A stretch of DNA of 24,368 nt from Firmicutes bacterium UBA6132 (lineage in GTDB: Bacteria > Bacillota_A > Clostridia > Tissierellales > Sedimentibacteraceae): positions 1 through 24,368 of the forward strand of contig DIVM01000252.1 in NCBI GenBank assembly GCA_002435835.1, written 5' to 3'. This document shows, piece by piece, positions 7,204-15,330 of the stretch. The position numbers were made by a program, and so were the translations under genes. The notes beneath the pieces were generated by a model, which searched no databases, was not told the origin of the DNA, and saw only the letters and a list, made by a program, of their open reading frames with translations. Position 1 is the stretch's first letter. Each line of letters begins with the position of its first letter.

Positions 7204-7229
7204 AAAACTTAATTTAAAGGAGAATATAC

Positions 7230-7952
7230 ATGAAAAATAAAATAATTGCATTAACATTAACAACTATATTAGCATTATCATCTACGTCTACATTTGCAGT
7301 AGAAAAAGCTAATTGCAACAACAACATTAATATTAATGATATTTTAGAAAATTATAATATTAAAATAACTGTTAAAACTGCTTCAACAACTAAAATTCAA
7401 GTTACAAAAGCTCCAACAGTAAAAGAGCCTGTAACTGAAGTTAAAACACCAGCTGTAACTACACCAGTAGTTCAAACTGCTAAGCCTGATGCAACTAAAA
7501 CTTCAAAGCCAGTCGCTACTAAACCAGCAACTGCTACAGAAGCAACTAAAACTACTGCAGTAGCATCAAATTTAACATTTGAACAAAAAGTTGTTGAACT
7601 TGTGAATGTAGAAAGACAAAAAAATGGTTTATCGCCGCTTACTTTGGATACAGCTATTTCTAATATAGCAAGAACTAAATCTAAAGATATGGCTACTAAC
7701 AATTATTTTGCACATCAATCACCAACTTATGGCAGTGCAGGTGATATGTTAAGCAAATCTAAAATCAATTGGTCAGCATGGGGTGAAAATATTGCATATG
7801 GTCAAAGAACACCAGAAGCAGTTGTAACTGCATGGATGAATTCTTCAGGACACAGAGCAAATATACTTTCATCTAACTTTGGTAAAATAGGGGTTGGTTA
7901 TGCAACAAATTCAAGCGGTACACCATACTGGACACAGATGTTTACAAACTAA
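7230..7952 (+). CDS. Secreted CAP-domain (SCP/PR-1, YkwD-like) protein with Thr/Pro/Lys-rich linker
   Basis: 240 aa. Residues 1-23 are a signal peptide (KNK, then a leucine/threonine-rich core, cleavage after STFA). Residues 45-110 are a low-complexity linker of Thr, Lys, Pro and Ala, probably cell-wall spanning. Residues 118-240 are a CAP domain: VVELVNVERQKNGL, FAHQSP, WGENIAYG, VVTAWMNSSGHRANIL and a terminal YWTQMF. The usual CAP cavity residues are present (His of FAH, Glu of GEN, His of GHR). Function of bacterial CAP proteins is poorly known; a cell-envelope or sporulation role is typical. Preceded by AAAGGAG at seven bases from the ATG. A paralogue lies at 18080-18559 without the linker. 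Confidence 0.93.
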   Translation: MKNKIIALTLTTILALSSTSTFAVEKANCNNNININDILENYNIKITVKTASTTKIQVTKAPTVKEPVTEVKTPAVTTPVVQTAKPDATKTSKPVATKPATATEATKTTAVASNLTFEQKVVELVNVERQKNGLSPLTLDTAISNIARTKSKDMATNNYFAHQSPTYGSAGDMLSKSKINWSAWGENIAYGQRTPEAVVTAWMNSSGHRANILSSNFGKIGVGYATNSSGTPYWTQMFTN

Positions 7953-7957
7953 TCAGG

Positions 7958-8059
7958 GCAGAAGATGATTTTAGGTCAATTAACGGACAAATAGAATTTT
8001 TATTAAATGAGTGCGTAAAAAAAAGAAAAAGAAATAAAAAAAATAATTCTGAAGATTAA
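7958..8059 (+). pseudogene. C-terminal fragment of a small ribbon-helix-helix (Arc-like) protein
   Basis: A frame with no start codon encodes AEDDFRSINGQIEFLLNECV then KKRKRNKKNNSED and a TAA at 8057. The FRSINGQIEFLL core followed by a basic tail is typical of small clostridial Arc/HicB-type DNA-binding proteins of 50-60 residues. The N-terminal strand and first helix are missing, and the fragment begins directly after the CAP stop codon, so this looks like a deletion junction. Confidence 0.5.
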
Positions 8060-8077
8060 CTAAGAATGAAACATATA

Positions 8078-8105
8078 TAACCCGTCTATAATCAGGCGGG
8101 TTTTG
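8078..8105 (+). terminator. Rho-independent terminator after the CAP gene
   Basis: Stem ACCCGTCT / AGGCGGGT with a 6-nt loop (one G-U pair), followed by TTTTGT on the plus strand. It sits between the convergent CAP gene and the radical SAM gene. Confidence 0.85.
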
Positions 8106-8128
8106 TAATATATAGAAATTATTAAAAT

Positions 8129-8959
8129 TCAACAATTTCCTTCATAAACATAATGAAGTGATTCTCTTGCTATATCTGCAAGTTTATATATAGAAGATAT
8201 TTTTGTAGCATTTTTATCCGTCATTTTATAACACGGGAAAAACCTTGATAAATGTAATGGAATATTTTTATTAATGGAAGATAAAAATTCAGATAATTCT
8301 CTTATTTCATTTTCGTTATCGTTTTCACCTGGAATAATTAAAGTCGTTATTTCTACGTGAGCGTTTTCAGATGCAAGTTTAATAAATTTTTTAACAACAT
8401 TTAAATCTCCACCTATTTTTTCATAAAAGTCATTTGTAAATCCTTTTAAATCTATGTTGAATGCATCAATATATGGCATCAGTTCTTTCATAGGTTCTTC
8501 ACAAAAACAACCATTTGTCACAACAACATTTTTCAATTTTTTTTCTTTTGCAAGCTTAGAACAATCCCTTACATATTCAAAACCAATAAGTGGTTCATTA
8601 TAAGTATATGCAATTCCTACATTTCCTTTTGGAATTAACTCTAATGCTAATTCAATTAAATTTTCAGGTGTAACATATTGAGTTTTAATATCATTTTTAC
8701 CAACCATGGATATTTCATGATTTTGACAAAATGAACATTTTAAATTGCAACCAAAACTCCCTACTGATAAAATATTGCTACCTAAGTAAAAACGACGTAG
8801 AGTTTTTTTTTCTATTGGGTCTATTGCTATACCTGAGACATGACCATAATTTAAAGCTGTGACTTCTGAGTTTTTATTTATTCGTCCTCTGCAAATTCCT
8901 ATTTGATTTTCTTCAAGTTTGCAATGGTGTGGGCATATTTTACATTCTATTTTGCTCAT
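8129..8959 (-). CDS. amrS: AmmeMemoRadiSam system radical SAM enzyme
   Basis: 276 aa, pyruvate-formate-lyase-activase-like radical SAM protein. An N-terminal CKICPHHCKL cysteine pair precedes the SAM-cleaving [4Fe-4S] motif CNLKCSFC (about 75-82) with FLG/GSFG just before it. Then come YTYNEPLIGFEYV, NVVVTNG and FNIDLKGF, all typical of this family, and a late LHLSRFFPCYKM. The family is almost always encoded beside Memo and AMMECR1 proteins, as here; the modified substrate is not established to my knowledge. Its ATG overlaps the stop of the upstream Memo-AMMECR1 gene (ATGA), so translation is coupled. Confidence 0.95.
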   Translation of the reverse strand: MSKIECKICPHHCKLEENQIGICRGRINKNSEVTALNYGHVSGIAIDPIEKKTLRRFYLGSNILSVGSFGCNLKCSFCQNHEISMVGKNDIKTQYVTPENLIELALELIPKGNVGIAYTYNEPLIGFEYVRDCSKLAKEKKLKNVVVTNGCFCEEPMKELMPYIDAFNIDLKGFTNDFYEKIGGDLNVVKKFIKLASENAHVEITTLIIPGENDNENEIRELSEFLSSINKNIPLHLSRFFPCYKMTDKNATKISSIYKLADIARESLHYVYEGNC

Positions 8960-10341
8960 TTGTGTCTGATCACCTCAAATCTTTCCATATTATATTTTTC
9001 ATTTATTGAAATTCCAGCCTTCTTAAGTGCTATATCCACTTGCTCTTTAGCAGTATTAATGCCTTCTAAATTTGGAAGCAACAATCCTCTTCTTTTACCT
9101 AAGCTCACTATTACGCCATACCTTTTTGGATCTAATTCTTCTAAGGATGAAATTGGTTCAGCATCTCCTAATACATCAACAGAATACTCTAATTTACTCA
9201 ATTCTTTTTTTGAAACAGGATTAAAACGCGGATCTTCCAAGCCAGAGCTTATAGCATTTTGCACTATTTCTTCGGCTATGGAATCAGTTGTTGGAGAAAT
9301 TGTACCAATGCAACCTCTAAGCTGTCCATTCATTTTTAATGAAACAAAAACGCCAGCACGCTGTTGTAACATTTCTTTTGGCAAATTATTTGGCTTTTCT
9401 ATTTTCTTATTATTTAATATAAAGCTTTCAAGTGTTTTTCTTGCAAGACTAACATATTCATCTTCATTAACCAAAAGAGATTTTAATCGTTCATCTTCTT
9501 TTTTATTAAATATTTTATCAAAATGTCTTTGTTCATTTTCTCCTATAACTTCATAGGACGCAACTGCATAACCAACTCCAAATGGGCCTTCATAAGAAAG
9601 AAGCTCTGGCTTAATATCTTTTCCATCCAAAGCACCAGCCATTATGACAAATGAACGCAGTCCACATTCTCCTGCTATTTCACAAAAATCTTCATCAAAA
9701 TTTAAAAACTTTAGGAAATTTCCTGACTTAAAAGCTTCTGTAATTTCTTTATCAAATAAAGGTCCCTCCTCTGTATAACCATAAGGTCCTTCATCTTTAA
9801 GAGTATGTGACAAATCGCCACTTGCTACAACAACTATTTTTTTACCTAATTCCTCTGAAGCTTTAGATAAACATTTTCCAAAATTATAGTGTTCTATATA
9901 AGATAAACCTGAAATAGCTATGCGAACGATTTTATAATCTTTAAAATATTTATTTATAAAATAAAGAGGAATCATAGTTCCATGATCCAATGTTTTTTTC
10001 TTTTCCCCTAATACACCTGCTGGTATATCCTTTTCCTCTGCTAAAGAAGAAAGTACTTCAATAAACTCTGTATCATAATTTACTTCAAATTTTACATCAG
10101 GTTCTCCAAAATCTTTAAAATCTCCCTTAGTGCTTTTCCCTGGAGATATATGTATATAATCTGAATACATAATAGAATGAGGTGTTGTTATAACAATTGT
10201 ATCAGGTTTTATTTCGGCAATTTTTTTAGCTATTTCATTATATGCTTTAATTGTTTTTTCAATTTTAATTTCCTGTCCTCTGCCAATTTTAGGAATTATT
10301 AAAGGCGGATGTGGGACAACGTATGTACTGATAATAGACAT
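8956..10341 (-). CDS. amrBA: AmmeMemoRadiSam system proteins B and A fused (Memo + AMMECR1)
   Basis: 461 aa from ATG 10341 (AAAGGGG nine bases upstream; a longer start at 10434 would add an AT-rich, promoter-covering leader). Residues 1-265 are a Memo/LigB-fold domain: VVPHPPLIIPKIGRG, PHSIMYSDY, LDHGTMIPL and VASGDLSHTL carry the usual metal-type His/Asp residues. Residues 290-461 are AMMECR1: LARKTLESF, GVFVSLKMNGQLRGCIGT (with the invariant LRGCIG), EIVQNAISSGLEDPRF and RRGLLLPNLEGI. The fusion supports physical cooperation of both parts with the downstream radical SAM enzyme. Human MEMO1 and AMMECR1 are homologues; the bacterial reaction is unresolved as far as I know. Confidence 0.95.
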   Translation of the reverse strand: MSIISTYVVPHPPLIIPKIGRGQEIKIEKTIKAYNEIAKKIAEIKPDTIVITTPHSIMYSDYIHISPGKSTKGDFKDFGEPDVKFEVNYDTEFIEVLSSLAEEKDIPAGVLGEKKKTLDHGTMIPLYFINKYFKDYKIVRIAISGLSYIEHYNFGKCLSKASEELGKKIVVVASGDLSHTLKDEGPYGYTEEGPLFDKEITEAFKSGNFLKFLNFDEDFCEIAGECGLRSFVIMAGALDGKDIKPELLSYEGPFGVGYAVASYEVIGENEQRHFDKIFNKKEDERLKSLLVNEDEYVSLARKTLESFILNNKKIEKPNNLPKEMLQQRAGVFVSLKMNGQLRGCIGTISPTTDSIAEEIVQNAISSGLEDPRFNPVSKKELSKLEYSVDVLGDAEPISSLEELDPKRYGVIVSLGKRRGLLLPNLEGINTAKEQVDIALKKAGISINEKYNMERFEVIRHK

Positions 10342-10463
10342 TTTAATTTCCCCTTTCAAATGATAATATATAAATAAATCCTTAATTATATATTTAATAT
10401 CACCAATCATAAAATATATATACCCAAAAAACAAATTTTAATCTAAAATTATATAAAATAAAC

Positions 10464-10503
10464 AGGATAGATTTTAATTAAAATTATAATTAAAATCTAT
10501 CCT
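10464..10503. terminator. Long hairpin terminator for the cysteine-protease-like gene
   Basis: A 16-bp perfect stem (AGGATAGATTTTAATT and its complement) with an 8-nt loop. On the minus strand it is followed by GTTTATTTTAT, fitting an end for the gene at 10531-11163 before the AmmeMemo operon begins. Confidence 0.65.
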
Positions 10504-10530
10504 ATTTTACATTTAAATTACTATATTAAA

Positions 10531-11163
10531 TTATAATTGCTTAAAATCAACACTTACAAATCCACCCCCAAGGGTTGTTGTATTAAACCAAAGCACTAAA
10601 TCAATTTTTTTTATAATACCTTCATCTAAAATTTCGATAAATGCCCTGCTTTTATCTTCTTCATATTCTATTGATATAACAGTAACCCAATGCCACTTAT
10701 CCAAACATTGTTCATCACCATTGCACAAATTTAAAAATGCTAATGGCAAATCATTTTCAAGTGAAGTTGCTATTAAATTTAAAACTTCTGAAAACTTTGG
10801 TCTTGATAATTTATTTTTAGGAATATCAATAAAATTAATTTTCAAATTTAAATACATATATTTAGCATATGAATCCATACCATCCATAAACAATTTAATG
10901 GAATTTACGCCCATTAATGTTGGAGTAACATGCTTCCACAATACCTCCATAAGTATTAATGAATTGTATAAATAATTTTCAGATTTCATACCTTGATTTT
11001 TTTGATTTATATATGAAACTATATTTGAAGCAGTAGTAGGTCCACATCCTGCTTTTCTCTGCCATAAACCTTTATACCAAACTTGGTTACAACCATAATA
11101 TACTTTATTTTCACTATCATCTAATATTTCAAAATAATTAATATTCTTTAATTTTTTTAACAT
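10531..11163 (-). CDS. Unrecognised protein with a papain-like (C39-type) cysteine-protease signature
   Basis: 210 aa, no signal peptide or membrane segment. GLWQRKAGCGPTTASNIVSY (about 32-51) looks like a Cys nucleophile motif (AGCGPT) at a helix start, as in C39 and BtrH-type papain-fold proteins. Much later KWHWVTVISIEYEED (about 156-170) gives a candidate His on a strand, and ILDEG a candidate acidic residue. The preceding YYGCNQVWY could hold the oxyanion-hole Gln. Fold and activity are inference from these motifs; it might be a peptidase or an acyltransferase. GGTGG precedes the ATG. Monocistronic, with an AT-rich upstream region. Confidence 0.65.
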   Translation of the reverse strand: MLKKLKNINYFEILDDSENKVYYGCNQVWYKGLWQRKAGCGPTTASNIVSYINQKNQGMKSENYLYNSLILMEVLWKHVTPTLMGVNSIKLFMDGMDSYAKYMYLNLKINFIDIPKNKLSRPKFSEVLNLIATSLENDLPLAFLNLCNGDEQCLDKWHWVTVISIEYEEDKSRAFIEILDEGIIKKIDLVLWFNTTTLGGGFVSVDFKQL

Positions 11164-11351
11164 TTTACCACCATTCTACATATACATTAATTTAGAAGTT
11201 TTAATTACATACATAATTATATCATAAAATATTGTTATTAAATATAAATTAAATAAAATAAAAAACATTTAATATATTCTAATTAATTTTATATAATAAT
11301 TTAATTTATTTTTAAATTTAGTGACTTAGTTACTGAGTTAAAATTTGAATT

Positions 11352-11360
11352 TGGTATAAT
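11352..11360 (+). promoter_or_regulatory. Extended -10 promoter of trxA
   Basis: TGGTATAAT gives a TGn-extended perfect -10 at 11355-11360, with a second TATAAT at 11366-11371. The -35 is unclear. Confidence 0.45.
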
Positions 11361-11392
11361 TAAAGTATAATAAATTTTGAAGGGAGATATAT

Positions 11393-11701
11393 ATGAGTAC
11401 TATAAAAATTACAAACAATAATTTTGAAAAAGAAGTTTTGAATTCAGATAAACCAGTTTTATTAGATTTTTGGGCAAGTTGGTGCGGTCCATGTAAAATG
11501 ATATCACCAATTATAGATGAAATAGCTAAAGAAAATACTGCAATAAAAGTAGGAAAAATAAATATTGATGAACAGCCAGAATTAGCATCTAAATATGGGG
11601 TTATGAGCATACCTACCTTAGCGGTAATTAAAAATGGTAAATTAGTTAAAACAATGGTGGGGGCTAAACCTAAAGCTTCTATACTTGGAATACTCGCTTA
11701 G
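11393..11701 (+). CDS. trxA: Thioredoxin
   Basis: 102 aa, normal thioredoxin length. LLDFWASWCGPCKMISPIID (24-43) contains the redox-active WCGPC; KINIDEQPELASKYGVMSIP holds the conserved cis-proline (IPT, about 73-75) and the C-terminal VGAKPKASIL matches the family. It is a cytosolic disulfide reductant for enzymes such as ribonucleotide reductase and methionine sulfoxide reductase (msrB is at 16114). No thioredoxin reductase gene is adjacent. AGGGAG lies six bases before the ATG and a strong terminator follows, so it is probably transcribed alone. Confidence 0.97.
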   Translation: MSTIKITNNNFEKEVLNSDKPVLLDFWASWCGPCKMISPIIDEIAKENTAIKVGKINIDEQPELASKYGVMSIPTLAVIKNGKLVKTMVGAKPKASILGILA

Positions 11702-11740
11702 TAACCATTACTATAATTCAATTTTATAAAGATTAGTAAT

Positions 11741-11785
11741 AAAGGATGGTTAAATGATTTATAATCAAATAGCCATCCTTTTTTT
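11741..11785 (+). terminator. Rho-independent terminator after trxA
   Basis: AAAGGATGG pairs with CCATCCTTT, followed by a T run (TTTTTTT). The opposite strand also has an A/T tail, so it may serve the convergent MATE gene. Confidence 0.85.
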
Positions 11786-11790
11786 AATGT

Positions 11791-11828
11791 TAGTGTCATT
11801 AACAAGATCCTTCGCTATCTCTCAGGAC
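11791..11828. repeat. Possible dispersed intergenic repeat remnant
   Basis: GTGTCATT followed by AGATCCTTCGCTATCTCTC and AGGAC resembles a small inverted repeat (AGATCCTTCGC...CTCAGGAT) that is scattered between genes in many Firmicutes. Here it appears decayed on its left side. Only one copy is in the window. Confidence 0.3.
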
Positions 11829-11832
11829 AAAA

Positions 11833-13155
11833 TTAAATAATTCGTTGCCATTTATTACTTTTATATCTTAAAAAGCAAAGTAAAGCAGCAAAAACCCAGG
11901 CTGAAATTTCAGCTATGGCAATAACATCACTTCCAAGCTTATTAGCTAAGCCATAAGACATAGAAACTCTTAGTAGAAGTGATGACATGGTGCTAATAGA
12001 AGTAAATACAACATCTTTATTACCTTGTAAAAAAGCATATAAAGAATGTTCTATTCCAAGTATTGGATAAAATACTGCAAGAAAATAAAAAAATCTTTGT
12101 CCAATATCTGCAACTTCATCTGAAACTCCAAACAGTTTCATAAAATGCCAACCACCAATTACAACAAGTGAAGTAACTGCAACTGATATTATTAAAGTTA
12201 TTATTATACCTTTTTTTAATCCTTCCTTTGCTCGCTCCATATTGTTAGCGCCAATATTTTGTGCAACAAAAATTGAAATGGCTGATGATATATTTATTAA
12301 AGGTAAAATAGTTAATGTATCTATTTTATAAGCTGTTGTTATGGCTGTTACAACATCAACACCAAATGAATTCATAATTTTTTGTAGCATTAGCATCCCA
12401 AATGTACCCACTGTTGATTGAATTACTAATGGTAAACTTAATTTTAAACTTTCATATAAAAGACTTATGTCTAACAATTGCTTTTTAATTGATATTTTAA
12501 ATATAGAATGATTTTTATTAATAAAAATATAAAGATATAAACTTGATATAATTTGAGCTATTACAGTTGCAACTGCTGCCCCTTTAATACCCCAATGAAA
12601 TATATTAATGAACACTAAATCTAAAATAATGTTAATTGTAGTTGATAAAATTATAGAGTATAAAGGTGTTTTGCTGTCACCAATTCCTCTAAGCATTGCG
12701 CTAAATAAATTATAGAGAACTAAAAATGGCACCCCTATAAAAATAATAGATAAATAATCATGCGCTGGCTGAAGTATTTCACTGGGAGTGTTAAGTAAAA
12801 CCAGAATTTTATCTATAAATAAATATCCAAACGTACTAAAAGCAATAACAAAAATCATTATAAAAGAAAAGATTGTACTTGACAATTTTAATATTTTATC
12901 ATACTCTTTTGCCCCATAATATTGGGAAAGTAAAATGGTATAACCTGAAACTAAACCAGCTGTAATAAAAATAAATATATTTAAAACTGGTGAAGAAACT
13001 CCCACAGCAGCTAATGCTTTTTCACTAACATAATTTCCAACAATAATGGAATCTGCAATATTATAAAGTTGTTGTAATAAACCCGATAAAATAAGTGGTA
13101 TTGTAAAATAAAGCAAAGCCTTAAAAACACTACCTTCCGTCATATTTCTATTCAT
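11833..13155 (-). CDS. MATE family efflux transporter
   Basis: 440 aa with about twelve hydrophobic segments in two pseudo-repeats. The start region ALLYFTIPLILSGLLQQLYN followed by IADSIIVGNYVSEKALAAVG (about 9-48) is typical of MATE proteins of the NorM/DinF group, as is MLRGIGDSKTPLYS near residue 150. These export drugs or metabolites by Na+ or H+ antiport in the cytoplasmic membrane. GAGGAG lies six bases before the ATG. The promoter is good: -35 TTGTAA, 17 bp, -10 TATAAT (13212-13184 on the minus strand). No regulator is adjacent, so substrate is unknown. Confidence 0.93.
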   Translation of the reverse strand: MNRNMTEGSVFKALLYFTIPLILSGLLQQLYNIADSIIVGNYVSEKALAAVGVSSPVLNIFIFITAGLVSGYTILLSQYYGAKEYDKILKLSSTIFSFIMIFVIAFSTFGYLFIDKILVLLNTPSEILQPAHDYLSIIFIGVPFLVLYNLFSAMLRGIGDSKTPLYSIILSTTINIILDLVFINIFHWGIKGAAVATVIAQIISSLYLYIFINKNHSIFKISIKKQLLDISLLYESLKLSLPLVIQSTVGTFGMLMLQKIMNSFGVDVVTAITTAYKIDTLTILPLINISSAISIFVAQNIGANNMERAKEGLKKGIIITLIISVAVTSLVVIGGWHFMKLFGVSDEVADIGQRFFYFLAVFYPILGIEHSLYAFLQGNKDVVFTSISTMSSLLLRVSMSYGLANKLGSDVIAIAEISAWVFAALLCFLRYKSNKWQRII

Positions 13156-13183
13156 GAATTCTCCTCGTAAATAAATAATGAAA

Positions 13184-13212
13184 ATTATATCACACGAAAA
13201 ATTTATTTACAA
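13184..13212 (-). promoter_or_regulatory. Promoter of the MATE transporter gene
   Basis: -35 TTGTAA (13212-13207), 17-bp spacer, -10 TATAAT (13189-13184) with TGA directly before it (extended -10). Confidence 0.65.
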
Positions 13213-13250
13213 GATATATACGCATATGAAATATTTTGAATCCAATAAAT

Positions 13251-13286
13251 TAAGATGGTTTTCATAGATACATGATAACCATCTTA
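13251..13286 (-). terminator. Hairpin terminator after the flavoprotein gene
   Basis: TAAGATGGTT pairs perfectly with AACCATCTTA around a 16-nt loop, 16 bases past the stop of the flavoprotein. The tail on the minus strand is ATTTATT, a weak U tract. Confidence 0.55.
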
Positions 13287-13302
13287 AATAATAATAACTG
13301 AT

Positions 13303-15069
13303 CTACTTACTTATATATTCAGCAGCTCTCATTGCAGCTAAACGACCACTGTTGCTTGCATAGGATATTCCCATACCTTCACCAGGATACTGATAAGAAA
13401 AAGCATTACCTGCTGTCAGCTCTCCAGCTGCATATAAATTAGGTATTATATTCCTATCCTTATCAAGCACTTGCATATCTGCATTTATTTCAATTCCTGG
13501 AATTGTCGCAAATGTTCTTATTACTGTATGAACTCCATAAAAAGGAGCTTCCTTAATTGGATGGGCCTTTTCTCCCTGAAGTCCAAATCCTAAGATTTTA
13601 TTATTTTCAACTGCCTTATTATATTTTTCTATTTCATTTAATAACATATTTTCATCAAGTTTTAAATCTTTAGCTAAATCCTGTAGGCTATCATATTTTT
13701 TATAAATCCCTTGTTTTACTTGCTTTTCAATTGCATCTAAATTCTTATATTTTGAATCAGTTATTAAAAACATATTTCCATCTGTTTCATCAGCCATAAT
13801 TCTTTGAATTCTAAATGCTTGTTCTGTTTCATTAACAAATCGTTTTGATTTACTATTTACCATAAATGGAACAATTTCAACTTCTTTTAATTCTTTTGTA
13901 TAAAATGTTCCCATTGTTCCATCGCCAACTATATTAGTTCCAAATTGTTCAACAAATTTAAATCCATCTCCATTAGCACCTACATTCACATCTTTAACAC
14001 CTTTTGAATACTTTAAAGCATATTTTTTCATCATTTCCCTACTATTTCCGAAACCACCTGTTTGTAATAAAACAGCTTTACCCATAATATCATATTTCTT
14101 TTCATTATCTTCTACCTTAACACCAACAACTGCACCATTTTCTATAATTAATTCAGTTACCTTTGAATCAAGCCTTACATCCATTTTTAAATTATATATA
14201 TATTTACTTATTGTATGATATATTCGTGCTCCACCACCAGAAGTTCTTCCTTCAGTCCATCCAACATATAATTTGTCAGAATGTATTGTTGAAGGAACTA
14301 ATTCCTTTTCAAAATCATTACCCATATCTGCAATCCAATCAAAAGTTTCCCCTGAAATAGCAAATACATTTCTTATTAAATTTTCATTTAAATTTTGTTT
14401 AGAACTTGATTTAAAATATTCTACAACATCATTAACTGTAGATACTTTTGCTTGTTCAACATGATATTTAGAATTTAAAGCAAACATAGACCCACCAGTC
14501 AAGGATAAAGATCCTCCCATGAAAGGAAGTTGTTCAAGGATTATGAAATTAATATCAGGATAATTTTTAGTTAATTCAATCCCCGACATAAGGCCGCTTA
14601 AACCTGCACCAATTATTATTATATCAGTTGATTCGGTAGGACTTTCTATAAGTTCGCGTTTTATTGTATTATCAAATTTTGATAAATCATAACCCATATC
14701 TATTAAAGCATTTTCTACTCCTAATATTATTGCATTACATGTAATTGTGGAACCAGACACTATATCAACTTTTATTGATTGTTCTAATTTAATTCTATTA
14801 GGCATTTCCTCTAATGCTAAATCAGTTACACCCGTAGTTTCCCTATGTTCAATAATATTTATTTCTTCAATTCTGTTAGGTGTTGCTTTCACCTCTATTT
14901 TCATTACCCCATTACGACCGTCAACTTCTACTTGAACTACCTTTACTTTATTTATAATTTCTATATTCTGCGAATCAATATTTAGAAATTCAACTGTATT
15001 ATTTAATTTAAACGCTATTAGCAATAAGCAAAAAACTAATGCTAATACAAAAGCATTCATTTTTTTCAT
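13303..15069 (-). CDS. Membrane-anchored FMN-binding/FAD-dependent reductase (flavocytochrome/urocanate-reductase family)
   Basis: 588 aa. Residues 6-20 are a hydrophobic anchor or signal. Residues about 50-125 are an FMN_bind domain with DIVSGSTIT (102-110), the covalent-flavinylation motif whose Thr-108 would receive FMN from an ApbE enzyme. Residues about 148-585 are the FAD-binding fumarate-reductase fold: IIIIGAGLSGL, FIILEQ, GGSLSLTGG, LLQTGGFG and a C-terminal NLYAAGELT and GISYASNSGRLAA. The HHTMGG and Asn-Arg-Leu-Gly-Gly active-site motifs of fumarate reductase are replaced (FATIPGIEIN; FSYQYPGEGMG), so the electron acceptor is something else. GGGGGA precedes the ATG. It probably reduces an external acceptor using membrane flavin electron transfer. 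Confidence 0.9.
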   Translation of the reverse strand: MKKMNAFVLALVFCLLLIAFKLNNTVEFLNIDSQNIEIINKVKVVQVEVDGRNGVMKIEVKATPNRIEEINIIEHRETTGVTDLALEEMPNRIKLEQSIKVDIVSGSTITCNAIILGVENALIDMGYDLSKFDNTIKRELIESPTESTDIIIIGAGLSGLMSGIELTKNYPDINFIILEQLPFMGGSLSLTGGSMFALNSKYHVEQAKVSTVNDVVEYFKSSSKQNLNENLIRNVFAISGETFDWIADMGNDFEKELVPSTIHSDKLYVGWTEGRTSGGGARIYHTISKYIYNLKMDVRLDSKVTELIIENGAVVGVKVEDNEKKYDIMGKAVLLQTGGFGNSREMMKKYALKYSKGVKDVNVGANGDGFKFVEQFGTNIVGDGTMGTFYTKELKEVEIVPFMVNSKSKRFVNETEQAFRIQRIMADETDGNMFLITDSKYKNLDAIEKQVKQGIYKKYDSLQDLAKDLKLDENMLLNEIEKYNKAVENNKILGFGLQGEKAHPIKEAPFYGVHTVIRTFATIPGIEINADMQVLDKDRNIIPNLYAAGELTAGNAFSYQYPGEGMGISYASNSGRLAAMRAAEYISK

Positions 15070-15330
15070 AAATCAATCCCCCTTTATAATCAATTTATAG
15101 ATTTGTGTTTAATATATTTATGCTATACAATCAAAAAAATCACAACCGTTTACTTATTATATCGGCTGTTTTTAGAAACAAATAATAGTAATCTTTAAAT
15201 TAATTTATTTAAATAAAAAAATAGAAACTGCTTTTAAATTTAAAAAGGTTTCTATTTTTTATACTTTATGATTACGCAACATTCGCAGAATGCTGGTGCA
15301 AGTATTTCTTTTGGGGTGGCAATCATATTA
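15070..15330. other. Intergenic region between flavoprotein and ndk
   Basis: Contains an imperfect inverted repeat near 15143-15171 (ACAACCG ... CGGCTGT) overlapping a minus-strand TATAAT that may be the flavoprotein promoter, and the ndk terminator. Bases 15261-15330 are more GC-rich than their surroundings and hold no gene I can support. Confidence 0.35.
15217..15260. terminator. Bidirectional hairpin terminator after ndk
   Basis: AAAAATAGAAAC pairs with GTTTCTATTTTT around a 19-nt AT-rich loop, with A/T tracts on both sides. It would end the ndk transcript coming from the right. Confidence 0.65.

Noticed and set aside
7146..7210. c-di-GMP-I (GEMM) riboswitch
   Set aside because: ACGTAAAGC resembles the GEMM core ACGCAAAGC, but the upstream GGGCAAA strand, the tetraloop-bearing stem and the second stem are missing.
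11338..11610. 90-codon ORF antisense to thioredoxin
   Set aside because: Covers the trxA promoter and coding strand; thioredoxin motifs on the plus strand are unambiguous.
15143..15171. Rex-type redox operator (TTGTGA-N-TCACAA) before the flavoprotein
   Set aside because: Only the TTGTGA half is present; the other half-site does not match.
15268..15330. Short peptide frame (MIATPKEILAPAFCECCVIIK) downstream of ndk on the minus strand
   Set aside because: Only 24 codons, no ribosome site and it runs into the terminator; no known family.
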